Shown: positions 1-6,571 of the stretch, in pieces
Position numbering within the stretch: the stretch's first letter is position 1
Layout of the letters: every line of letters begins with the position of its first letter
NCBI GenBank assembly: GCA_024278565.1
Contig: JAJRSY010000267.1
Coordinates: 1-17,759 of the forward strand
DNA: 17,759 bases
Direction of reading: 5' to 3'
DNA from: Bacteroidota bacterium
GTDB lineage: Bacteria; Bacteroidota; Bacteroidia; Flavobacteriales; Flavobacteriaceae
Notes under the pieces: generated by a model
Database searches by the model: none
What the model was told of the DNA's origin: nothing
What the model saw: only the letters and a program-made list of their open reading frames with translations
Position numbers and translations under genes: made by a program

Positions 1-23
1 GCCCGCCTGCCGGACGGGCAGGC
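1..23. repeat. GCCTGCC/GGCAGGC palindrome inside the transposase
   Basis: Arms GCCTGCC (5-11) and GGCAGGC (17-23) can form a short stem. The same arms recur near 5460, 5752, 9464 and 17083, so this is a dispersed short palindromic repeat. Here it lies within the open transposase frame, just before the KPEAVKKW segment, and would be translated as roughly PACRTGRQ. The left edge of the window prevents a check of whether it is an insertion. Confidence 0.55.
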
Positions 24-642
24 AAAAGCCGGAAGCGGTGAAAAAGTGGCTGGAAGAGGAATATCCCGCCATAGAACAACGGGCAAAGCTGGAAAAGGCC
101 GTAATCTATTTCGGGGACGAGACCGGCTGCAAGAGCGACCACCAGGCGGGAAGGAGCTATGCGCCCAAGGGGCGGACCCCTATTATCAAGGCAACGGGGA
201 AACGTTTTTCGGTCAATATGATATCGGCCATCAGCAATAGGGGGCATTTGCAGTTTATGCTGATGGAGAAAGGCTTCAACAGCGAAGTGTTCAAGGTCTT
301 TTTGGTACAGATGATAAAATACAGCAAGCGGAAGATATTCTTTGTCACCGACAACCACCCCTCCCACAAGACCAAGAAGCTCAACGAGTGGCTGGGGGAA
401 AACAAGGATCGGATAGAGGTACTGTTCATCCCGCCCTATTCCCCCGAACTAAACCCACAGGAATACCTGAACCAAGACCTAAAGACCAATATACTTGAAT
501 TCAAGATATCGTGGGAAAGAAACGGGCGATCAACAAGGAACAGCTCAAAGAGAACATAACCGATTTCATGGGCAAAAGGAAGAAAGACCGACCGCAGGTA
601 AAAAAATATTTCCGCCATAAGCACGCAAAATATGCCGCTTAG
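2..642 (+). pseudogene. IS630-family transposase, 3' half, frameshifted
   Basis: This is the C-terminal part of a DDE transposase; its N-terminal DNA-binding region lies beyond the left edge of the window. Counting from the Met codon at 38, the catalytic triad appears to be D27 (in FGDETG), D105 (in FFVTDNHPSH) and E142 (in PELNPQEYLNQDLK), an order and motif set typical of IS630/Tc1-mariner enzymes. The reading frame is open leftward of Met38 (PEAVKKW is clearly internal), so 38 is not the true start. Near 500 the frame moves by -1 or +2: the first frame ends at 559, while the frame from about 505 continues with VGKKRAINKEQL and ENITDFMGKRKKDRP to a TAG at 640-642. This may be decay or a programmed frameshift. 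The gene converges on trkH. Confidence 0.8.
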
Positions 643-644
643 GG

Positions 645-658
645 AAGTTTGTACAAAC
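645..658. repeat. Perfect 14-bp palindrome after the transposase stop
   Basis: AGTTTGTACAAACT lies 2 bases after the transposase stop codon. It may be part of the right end of the IS630 element. The left end is outside the window, so the terminal inverted repeat cannot be confirmed. Confidence 0.35.
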
Positions 659-736
659 TAATTTGCCTAACGATTAATAAACCCATTGGTGGGAATCAAC
701 TGATTGTTTCCATATCACGTTATCTTGAATCAACAG

Positions 737-756
737 ATTGCTTCGTGCCTCGCAAT
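737..756. repeat. ATTGCTTCGTGCCTCGCAAT-type dispersed repeat
   Basis: A short imperfect palindrome with ATTGC and GCAAT arms, just downstream of trkH. Sequences of the form attgcttcgt-ctcgcaat are widespread interspersed repeats in many bacterial genomes. It lies in the gap between the IS630 remnant and trkH and probably ends up in the trkH 3' untranslated region. Confidence 0.35.
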
Positions 757-774
757 TATGTCTCGGGTCAGCTT

Positions 775-2265
775 TTAAATGCGCCTCCAAAAATAGGGGG
801 TCAACAGTATAAGCACCGTAAAGAGTTCAAGCCTGCCTGCGAGCATCAAAAATGCGCACCACCATTTTGCCAGATCGGGCAGACCGTGAAAATTATTCAA
901 GGGACTCAAACTGCCCAAAGCCGGTCCTACGTTGCCCAATGATGATGCCGCCCCACCAATGGCCGAAACAAAGTCAAGACCCAGAGCACCAAGTCCCAGC
1001 GCCCCAATGATGAACAACAACATATAGAGTACGAAAAAGGCAATGATATTATAAACAATATGCTCTTTGACCATTTTGTTATTGTAACGTACCGGGATCA
1101 CGGCATTGGGGTGCAGTGTTCGTTTGAACTCCAACAGACCATTTTTGATGATCAGTAAATGGCGCATCACTTTTATACCACCAGCGGTCGACCCTGCCGA
1201 GCCGCCCAAAAACATCAATCCGAAAAAGAGAATGGTCAAAAAGGGTGTCCAACCAGTAAAATCAGCGGTAACGAAGCCCGTTGTGGTAATAACGGCAACT
1301 ACCTGAAAGAGCGCATGCCGAACCGAACTCTCGCCCTGCCCCCACACCATGGGGTGGTACGCTGAAACAGCCATATTGATCTGAGAATAGATTACGATGG
1401 CAGCCACTATGGCGAACAAAAGAATAAACCCGCCGTAATATTTAAACTCCTCGTCCTTGAGTACACGTTGTACTTTACCTTTGAATGCAAAGTAGCTGAG
1501 AACAAAATTACTGCCCGCCAAAAACATAAAGAATATAACGATATATTGAATTGCCGGGGTATCGTTCCAAAACGCCAAACTCGCATTTTTTGTTGAAAAC
1601 CCTCCAGTCGACAAGGTTGCCATAGCATGGTTCAGTGCATCAAAAAAGGTCATGCCCGCCAACTTCAAAAGCAAGGTCTCGGCAACGGTATACCCAAAGT
1701 AGATGTACCAAAGCCGTTTTGCGGTATCGGTAATTCTTGGGTGCAGTTTATCGGCACTTGGTCCAGGCGCCTCGGCAGCGAACAACTGCATGCCGCCTAT
1801 ACCCAGTAGTGGTAAAATGGCGATGGCCAGTACAATGATTCCCATTCCCCCGATCCAATGGGTAAGACTTCTCCATAAAAGAATACCCTCGGGCAAAGCC
1901 TCGATATCATCCACTATTGAGGCACCCGTAGTGGTATAGCCCGAAATGGTTTCAAAAAAAGCATTGGTGACACCAGGTATTGTCTCCGAGAACAAATAGG
2001 GCAGCATTCCCGAAATAGATAAAGCGATCCACCCAAAGGTAACAATGATATACCCTTCTTTTCGCTGTACCTCTTTTTTATGTTTTCGGGTATAAAACAT
2101 GAGAAGCGCCCCTATTGACAAAGTGGTGACCGAGGCCAACGCTATATCCAGGGTCACCCCATCTTTATAAATACCACTTACCAAGACCGCCAAAAGCATA
2201 AATACCCCATTGAAGAGCAAGAGCAACCCCATGATATGAAAAATTATTTTCGTGTTCAACCTCAT
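775..2265 (-). CDS. trkH: TrkH, potassium uptake channel subunit
   Basis: Integral inner-membrane subunit of the Trk/Ktr K+ uptake system; it forms the ion pathway and is gated by TrkA. The 496-residue protein is full length and strongly hydrophobic, with the expected four membrane-pore-membrane repeats. The four selectivity-filter loops are visible: TTTG at 111-114, STGG at 219-222, TTTG at 327-330 and SLGNVGP at 442-448. HWIGGMGI (136-143) and LGGSAGSTAGGIK (353-365) are further family hallmarks, and the protein ends in the usual GRLELFTVLILLTP-type tail. It lies 71 bp downstream of trkA on the same strand and is very likely cotranscribed with it. No clear terminator is visible after its stop codon. 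Confidence 0.95.
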   Translation of the reverse strand: MRLNTKIIFHIMGLLLLFNGVFMLLAVLVSGIYKDGVTLDIALASVTTLSIGALLMFYTRKHKKEVQRKEGYIIVTFGWIALSISGMLPYLFSETIPGVTNAFFETISGYTTTGASIVDDIEALPEGILLWRSLTHWIGGMGIIVLAIAILPLLGIGGMQLFAAEAPGPSADKLHPRITDTAKRLWYIYFGYTVAETLLLKLAGMTFFDALNHAMATLSTGGFSTKNASLAFWNDTPAIQYIVIFFMFLAGSNFVLSYFAFKGKVQRVLKDEEFKYYGGFILLFAIVAAIVIYSQINMAVSAYHPMVWGQGESSVRHALFQVVAVITTTGFVTADFTGWTPFLTILFFGLMFLGGSAGSTAGGIKVMRHLLIIKNGLLEFKRTLHPNAVIPVRYNNKMVKEHIVYNIIAFFVLYMLLFIIGALGLGALGLDFVSAIGGAASSLGNVGPALGSLSPLNNFHGLPDLAKWWCAFLMLAGRLELFTVLILLTPYFWRRI

Positions 2266-2336
2266 GAGAAACCCAACTTAGCTTTAAAATTCAGTGTTAA
2301 AAACAAAATTGATTTTTTTAAATGACACTCTCCATG

Positions 2337-3686
2337 TTATAAGAACAACTTCTCAATCCTGGATATCGCTTTTGGCAAACAGCAGACCAAAACCCTATCA
2401 CCGTCCTTTATTTCGAAGCCGCCAAGAGCGATAACACCCTTGCCATCGCGCACTACCCCACCAATTGTTGCCGCCTTCGGAAAATCAAGCTCTCGAATGG
2501 TGCGACCTGCCACCTTCGATCCTGATTTTACCACAAATTCCAGAATTTCGGCGTCCAGGTTGTTCAAGCGCATCAATTCAACAATTTCGCCTTTTCTGAT
2601 ATGCCTGAAAATATTGTTGGCGGCCAATAATTTCTTGTTGATCAAGCTATCAATACCTATGGAATGTGATAGCTGAAAATAGTCCATATTCTCTACTAGC
2701 GCTATGGTTTTTTTAACATGGCGCGATTTTGCGATCAAACAAGACATGATATTGGTCTCGGCGTTTCCGGTAACGGCAATAAAAGCATCCATCGACTCTA
2801 GGCTTTCTTCCTCCAAGAGCTCCACGTTTCTACCATCACCGTTGATGACCAAAGCGTTAGGAAGGTCATCGGCAAGATCAAAGGCCTTTTCTTTGTTTTT
2901 TTCAATAAGCTTTACATTGAATTTTTTTGCGCACAGATCTCTTGCTGCCTTAAAACCTACTTTACTACCGCCAAGGATCATGACGTTCTTGATTTCCTCC
3001 TTCTTCTTTGCAGTCAGTTTGTAGAGTTCATCAACACCCTCTTTTACCGTTATAAAATACACTTGGTCACCTTCTTTAAAAACAGTATCACCCCTCGGAA
3101 TAACAGTATATTGGGCACCCATTCGCTGTAGGGCAATAGGCATAAAATGCAGCTCAGTGAAAATAGTGGCAGCTTCTTTGACCATCTTTCCAACAAAGGG
3201 CGCCGACTTTGATAGAGATACCCCGATCATAATGAGCTTTCCCCCTTCAAATTCATAGGTGTCATTAAATGCAGATTCGTTCAATAACAACTGAATTTCA
3301 CTGGCCGCCAATTCTTCGGGGGAAATTAGTTCGTCAATACCCAGTTTTTCAAACTTGATAGTCTCTTTACAATCAATAAACTCGGTATTTGAGATTCTTG
3401 CAATTGTTCTTTCGCAACCCATTTGCTTCGCCAACATACATAACGTAATATTGGTGGTTTCTGAAGAGGTGACCCCTATTACAAGGTTCGAACTTTGCAC
3501 TTGGGCATCTTTAAGAACCGAAATCGACGTTGCATCGCCCCTTAAAACACGAATATCCAAATGATTGTCAGCATAGGCCAAACTTTCTTTGTTGGTATCG
3601 ATCAAGGTAATATCCTGTGACTCATAAGATAGCAATTTTGCCAAATGAAAGCCTACCTCACCCGCACCAGCTATTATAATCTTCAT
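2337..3686 (-). CDS. trkA: TrkA, nucleotide-binding gating subunit of the Trk K+ system
   Basis: Cytoplasmic peripheral protein that binds NAD(H) or ATP and controls the TrkH channel. The 449 residues contain two tandem RCK modules. The first Rossmann domain has GAGEVG at 7-12 and an acidic residue after strand 2 (D30), followed by a TrkA-C domain at about 140-225. The second Rossmann domain starts at about 234 with GGSKVG (239-244), followed by a second TrkA-C domain at about 365-449. This double-RCK arrangement is that of proteobacterial TrkA rather than single-RCK KtrA. It is the first gene of the trkA-trkH operon. The start is placed at the only sensible Met before the MKIIIAGAGEVG strand. 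Confidence 0.95.
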   Translation of the reverse strand: MKIIIAGAGEVGFHLAKLLSYESQDITLIDTNKESLAYADNHLDIRVLRGDATSISVLKDAQVQSSNLVIGVTSSETTNITLCMLAKQMGCERTIARISNTEFIDCKETIKFEKLGIDELISPEELAASEIQLLLNESAFNDTYEFEGGKLIMIGVSLSKSAPFVGKMVKEAATIFTELHFMPIALQRMGAQYTVIPRGDTVFKEGDQVYFITVKEGVDELYKLTAKKKEEIKNVMILGGSKVGFKAARDLCAKKFNVKLIEKNKEKAFDLADDLPNALVINGDGRNVELLEEESLESMDAFIAVTGNAETNIMSCLIAKSRHVKKTIALVENMDYFQLSHSIGIDSLINKKLLAANNIFRHIRKGEIVELMRLNNLDAEILEFVVKSGSKVAGRTIRELDFPKAATIGGVVRDGKGVIALGGFEIKDGDRVLVCCLPKAISRIEKLFL

Positions 3687-3692
3687 TTAATA

Positions 3693-3700
3693 CAAATATT
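3693..3700 (-). promoter_or_regulatory. Possible -7 box for trkA-trkH
   Basis: On the minus strand the sequence reads AATATTTG, one mismatch from the Bacteroidota -7 consensus TAnnTTTG. It ends 6 nt before the trkA ATG, so a transcript starting here would be leaderless or nearly so. No convincing -33 TTTG was found. Confidence 0.3.
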
Positions 3701-3921
3701 GTAGTTCATGGATGGAACAAAGACCCCCAACCTCAAATCAGAAAGAAATGCCCCTTTGGGCACAATAGTTTTTTTACAGCACATGTCAAGAAAAATTTGC
3801 GACTGTTTTCAATGCAAAATTACGTAAATTTATAGTGTACCACCATTATTTCAATAGTAATAAACATTCACCGATCTGCTTTATTGTATTCGGCAACCAA
3901 CAATAAGCTGGTTCTATAATG

Positions 3922-3929
3922 TATCTTCG
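3922..3929 (+). promoter_or_regulatory. Possible -7 box for ubiE-porT
   Basis: TATCTTCG, one mismatch from TAnnTTTG, lies 17 nt before the ubiE start codon. A -33 element at the right distance is not obvious. Confidence 0.35.
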
Positions 3930-3946
3930 CCAAAAATTTTGATTCG

Positions 3947-4675
3947 ATGAACAAAAATGTCACCCCATATAAAGATTCCGGACTGGGAAAAAAAGAGCAG
4001 GTGACCAAGATGTTCGATGCCATATCGACCAATTATGACGGACTCAATCGGGTTATTTCATTTGGAGTGGATATAAAATGGAGGAAACGGGTAGTTGCCA
4101 TCATAAAGAAAAAGAAGGCCAAAACCATTTTAGATATTGCCACAGGTACAGGTGATCTGGCAATAAGCCTTGCACAGACCGAGGCAGATAAAATCATAGG
4201 TCTTGATATTTCTCAGGGAATGCTGGACGTGGGCAAAAAAAAAATCACCGACAAGAATCTTGATAATATCATTGAAATGATAGTTGGTGACAGCGAAGAC
4301 CTGCCTTTTGAAGAAAACTCTTTTAATGCCGTTACCGTGGCCTTTGGGGTACGTAATTTTGAAACGCTTGAAAAAGGGTTGGCAGAAATTTACAGGGTTC
4401 TGAAACCAAAAGGCACCTTTGTAGTGCTTGAGACCTCAGTACCCACAAAAACCCCGTTCAAACAGGGCTACTATTTTCATTGTAATTACATACTACCGGC
4501 AGTGGGAAGACTTTTTTCTAAAGACCGCTCGGCCTATACTTACTTATCAGAATCGGCAGCGGTTTTTCCGCATGGTGAAAATTTCAACAATATTTTACGC
4601 AAAATCGGGTTTATAGAGGTAGAAAACAAACCCCAAACGTTTGGGGTCGCAACCATTTATATAGCCACAAAGTAA
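3947..4675 (+). CDS. ubiE: UbiE/MenG, demethylmenaquinone methyltransferase
   Basis: SAM-dependent C-methyltransferase for the last step of quinone synthesis. Flavobacteria use menaquinone, so the expected reaction is demethylmenaquinone to menaquinone (MenG activity). The 242-residue protein has usual length and motifs: YDGLNRVISFGVDIKWRK (30-47), the SAM-binding loop LDIATGTGDLA (62-72), an acidic strand-2 end IIGLDIS (83-89), GDSEDLPF (114-121) and VAFGVRNF (131-138), with a C-terminal FGVATIYIATK close to the family norm. It is followed 3 bp later by porT on the same strand, so the two are almost certainly cotranscribed and probably translationally coupled. Confidence 0.93.
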   Translation: MNKNVTPYKDSGLGKKEQVTKMFDAISTNYDGLNRVISFGVDIKWRKRVVAIIKKKKAKTILDIATGTGDLAISLAQTEADKIIGLDISQGMLDVGKKKITDKNLDNIIEMIVGDSEDLPFEENSFNAVTVAFGVRNFETLEKGLAEIYRVLKPKGTFVVLETSVPTKTPFKQGYYFHCNYILPAVGRLFSKDRSAYTYLSESAAVFPHGENFNNILRKIGFIEVENKPQTFGVATIYIATK

Positions 4676-4678
4676 ACT

Positions 4679-5386
4679 ATGAGGAATTTACTGTTTTTTT
4701 TTGTCAGCAGCTTGTTCTTGTGCCAACCCATAATGGCCCAGTTCAAAGAAAAGCCCGTTCTTAATATAGAGAACAAAGACAAAAAGTTTTTGAACTACGG
4801 CTACTATCTAGGGTTCAATAGATATGGCTTCAAATTTGATTACAAAGACAATCTCGGAAAGAACCTCACCGATGTTCAGGTTGTAAAATCGACGGGCTTC
4901 ACCGTAGGCCTGATCGGCGAAATGAGAGTACACGAATTTTTAGATGTGCGTTTTGAACCAGGGCTTGCCTACAATGCACGAACCTTGGGCTTTACCGGCT
5001 TCGATGAAGAAAGAGACGCTATTAGGGAAGTGAAATCGACCTATATCAACTTTCCTCTGCTTTTGAAGATCAATACCCGAAGGTTGGGAAACTGGAAGCC
5101 TTTTATACTAGGGGGCGCATCGACTTCTTTAAATCTCGGCAGCAATGAAACAAATCTAGACGATAATTCTTCAGGTACTTTTCGCATGAAAAAATGGAGC
5201 TACAATTACGAACTTGGTTTTGGTATTGATTTTTACCTTGAATATTTCAAGTTCACCCCATCGATAAGGGGTATCTTCGGGTTGACCGATGAGTTGATCC
5301 GTGACAACGACCCCAACAGCCCATGGACAGGCAATATAGAAGCCATGCGTACCCGGGGGCTTTTTATCAATTTCACATTTGAATAA
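4679..5386 (+). CDS. porT: PorT-family outer-membrane protein, type IX secretion
   Basis: Predicted 235-residue outer-membrane beta-barrel protein of the PorT family, which in Porphyromonas and Flavobacterium is needed for type IX protein secretion. An N-terminal signal peptide is evident (hydrophobic FFFVSSLFLCQP, then MAQ, with probable cleavage near residue 20). The rest is made of alternating amphipathic strands such as YYLGFNRYGFKFDYK, FEPGLAYNARTLGF and NFPLLLKI, and it ends in an aromatic/acidic strand, FINFTFE. The start is 3 bp after ubiE, and the ubiE-porT order is a recurrent flavobacterial arrangement. Assignment rests on family resemblance and context; a generic outer-membrane beta-barrel (OMP_b-brl) label is the fallback. 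Confidence 0.82.
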   Translation: MRNLLFFFVSSLFLCQPIMAQFKEKPVLNIENKDKKFLNYGYYLGFNRYGFKFDYKDNLGKNLTDVQVVKSTGFTVGLIGEMRVHEFLDVRFEPGLAYNARTLGFTGFDEERDAIREVKSTYINFPLLLKINTRRLGNWKPFILGGASTSLNLGSNETNLDDNSSGTFRMKKWSYNYELGFGIDFYLEYFKFTPSIRGIFGLTDELIRDNDPNSPWTGNIEAMRTRGLFINFTFE

Positions 5387-5459
5387 TAGGTTCTACTACT
5401 ATTTGTGTGGGTAAAATCATATTTTTAGTTTTGAACATCTTAAAAAACAATGGGTGAAT

Positions 5460-5484
5460 GCCCGCCTGAACGGCACGGGCAGGC
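5460..5484. repeat. Dispersed GC-rich palindrome
   Basis: GCCCGCCTG-AACGGCA-CGGGCAGGC: an imperfect stem-loop using the same GCCTG and GGCAGGC arms as the other copies. It stands out as GC-rich in AT-rich intergenic sequence downstream of porT. Confidence 0.6.
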
Positions 5485-5540
5485 TTGAATAATATAAATA
5501 AGCAATAGGCTGATATACAGGTAAATAAGACTATTTTATT

Positions 5541-5548
5541 CACACATT
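5541..5548. repeat. Left target-site duplication of the miniature element
   Basis: CACACATT is repeated exactly at 5701-5708 on the other side of the 152-bp element. Confidence 0.8.
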
Positions 5549-5700
5549 GTAACTGTTCAGCCGATAGTAAAATTAGAACAAATGGGATAAAAAAATAGAG
5601 AATAAACACCAATATTCTCCTCTTAAGAGGGGGCTTGGGGTGTGTTTTACAAAAAAAATCATTTATTCTCTATTTTTTTAAAAAACGACTGAACAGTTAC
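5549..5700. mobile_element. 152-bp miniature element (MITE) with IS66-like ends
   Basis: The element begins with GTAACTGTTCAG (5549-5560) and ends with the exact reverse complement (5689-5700). It is flanked on both sides by the identical 8-mer CACACATT (5541-5548 and 5701-5708), a perfect target-site duplication. Inside are 19-bp perfect inverted arms (5588-5606 and 5662-5680, TAAAAAAATAGAGAATAAA and its complement) and a central palindrome, CCTCTTAAGAGG (5619-5630). Ends starting with GTAA together with an 8-bp duplication are hallmarks of the IS66 family, so this is most simply a non-autonomous IS66-type derivative. It has no coding capacity. It sits between the convergent genes porT and the methyltransferase, where its hairpin could also act as a two-way terminator. 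Confidence 0.8.
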
Positions 5701-5708
5701 CACACATT
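5701..5708. repeat. Right target-site duplication of the miniature element
   Basis: CACACATT, identical to 5541-5548 and directly abutting the right terminal inverted repeat. Confidence 0.8.
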
Positions 5709-5747
5709 AAAGCATTCATTCATTTTGAACTGATATAAATCTTCCAC

Positions 5748-5774
5748 TAAACCTGCCCGCCCGGCAGGCTGGTT
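5748..5774. repeat. Dispersed GC-rich palindrome
   Basis: An imperfect palindrome, AACCTGCCCG-CCCGGCAGGCTGGTT, with the recurrent GGCAGGC arm. It lies downstream of the minus-strand methyltransferase gene. Confidence 0.55.
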
Positions 5775-5827
5775 CGCAGTAGTACCGAATAATAGTATAG
5801 CCTTCCGTCTTGTAAAAAAAGAGGCAC

Positions 5828-6547
5828 TTACCCCCTTCGTAGCTCACTCAATAAAATTGCAGTTGCCGTCGCTACATTCAAACTTTCAGTAGTTTGGTTT
5901 CCAAATTGAGGTATCGCAACTCTTGCAGTCACCAAAGCCTCCACTTGTTTTGAAATTCCATTGGCCTCGTTGCCTAACACCAAAATACCTGTTTCGGGCA
6001 ACTTGGTTCTATAGACTGAATGACCATCCATAAAAGCCCCATAAACCGGTACATTGCTTTTTCCGAGGAAATCACCAATAGCTGTATAAACCAAATTCAC
6101 CCTGGTAATTGAACCCATAGTTGCCTGTAATACTTTAGGGTTGTAACAATCAACCGTATTGTGGGAACAGACAAGCTGCCCAATTCCAAACCAATCACAA
6201 AGCCGAATAATTGTACCCAGATTGCCAGGATCGCGAACGTCATCCAACACAACCACCCAATCTTTAAAATCAACCTTCTTTGGTTGGGGAATATAAAAAA
6301 CCCCTATAACAATGTTCGGGTTTTTAAGCCCGCTCATTTGTTTTAATTCACGTTGAGAAACTACTTCACTGCCTTCAACCGCGTCAAAAACACTTGAATC
6401 AGCACTATAAACCTTGTACACCTTATACGCTGATGCCAATAATTCTTGTACGACCTTAACCCCTTCCACCACAAACAGACCCTGTTGAATTCGGCACTTT
6501 TTTTGCTGTAAACTTTTGATAAGCTTTATTTGGTTTTTAACAACCAT
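5828..6547 (-). CDS. TrmH/SpoU-family RNA 2'-O-methyltransferase
   Basis: SAM-dependent ribose methyltransferase of the SPOUT (SpoU) class acting on rRNA or tRNA. The 239 residues comprise an N-terminal substrate-binding region (about 1-90, with GLFVVEGVKVVQELL at 23-37) and a knotted catalytic domain. The three SpoU motifs are present: LDDVRDPGNLGTIIR (101-115) with the catalytic-type arginine, LGNEANGIS (191-199), and IPQFGNQTTESLNVATATAI (212-231). This architecture resembles RlmB/TrmH-like proteins such as the 23S rRNA methyltransferases, but the exact substrate cannot be read from the sequence, so no gene name is given. It is divergent from the outer-membrane protein gene at 6572, with only 24 bp between the two start codons. 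Confidence 0.9.
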   Translation of the reverse strand: MVVKNQIKLIKSLQQKKCRIQQGLFVVEGVKVVQELLASAYKVYKVYSADSSVFDAVEGSEVVSQRELKQMSGLKNPNIVIGVFYIPQPKKVDFKDWVVVLDDVRDPGNLGTIIRLCDWFGIGQLVCSHNTVDCYNPKVLQATMGSITRVNLVYTAIGDFLGKSNVPVYGAFMDGHSVYRTKLPETGILVLGNEANGISKQVEALVTARVAIPQFGNQTTESLNVATATAILLSELRRG

Positions 6548-6557
6548 ACAAATAATG

Positions 6558-6565
6558 TATTTTTG
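6558..6565 (+). promoter_or_regulatory. -7 box for the BamA/TamA-like gene
   Basis: TATTTTTG matches the Bacteroidota -7 consensus TAnnTTTG exactly. It ends 6 nt before the chosen ATG at 6572, so transcription would start at or next to the start codon. A TTTG at 6529-6532 is a possible -33, although the spacer (25 nt) is longer than usual. Confidence 0.45.
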
Positions 6566-6571
6566 ATTTCT

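Noticed and set aside
690..746. Two similar 19-bp segments, GAATCAACTGATTG and GAATCAACAGATTG, considered as insertion-site duplications.
   Set aside because: They are imperfect, too close together, and do not flank any recognisable element.
649..942. A plus-strand open frame of 97 codons after the transposase.
   Set aside because: It runs antisense into the well-supported trkH gene and has no recognisable motif or family resemblance.
3749..3762. TGCCC-CTTT-GGGCA hairpin followed at a distance by a T run, considered as a terminator.
   Set aside because: There is no plus-strand gene upstream to terminate, it lies upstream of trkA, and the T run is separated from the stem by seven bases.
5373..5612. 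A minus-strand open frame of 79 codons downstream of porT.
   Set aside because: It crosses into the miniature element and a palindromic repeat and has low-complexity hydrophobic content produced by AT-rich sequence.
6530..6571. An upstream in-frame Met as the start of the BamA/TamA-like protein.
   Set aside because: It overlaps the divergent methyltransferase start codon and pushes the lipoprotein signal inward; the Met at 6572 gives a proper lipobox at residue 26.
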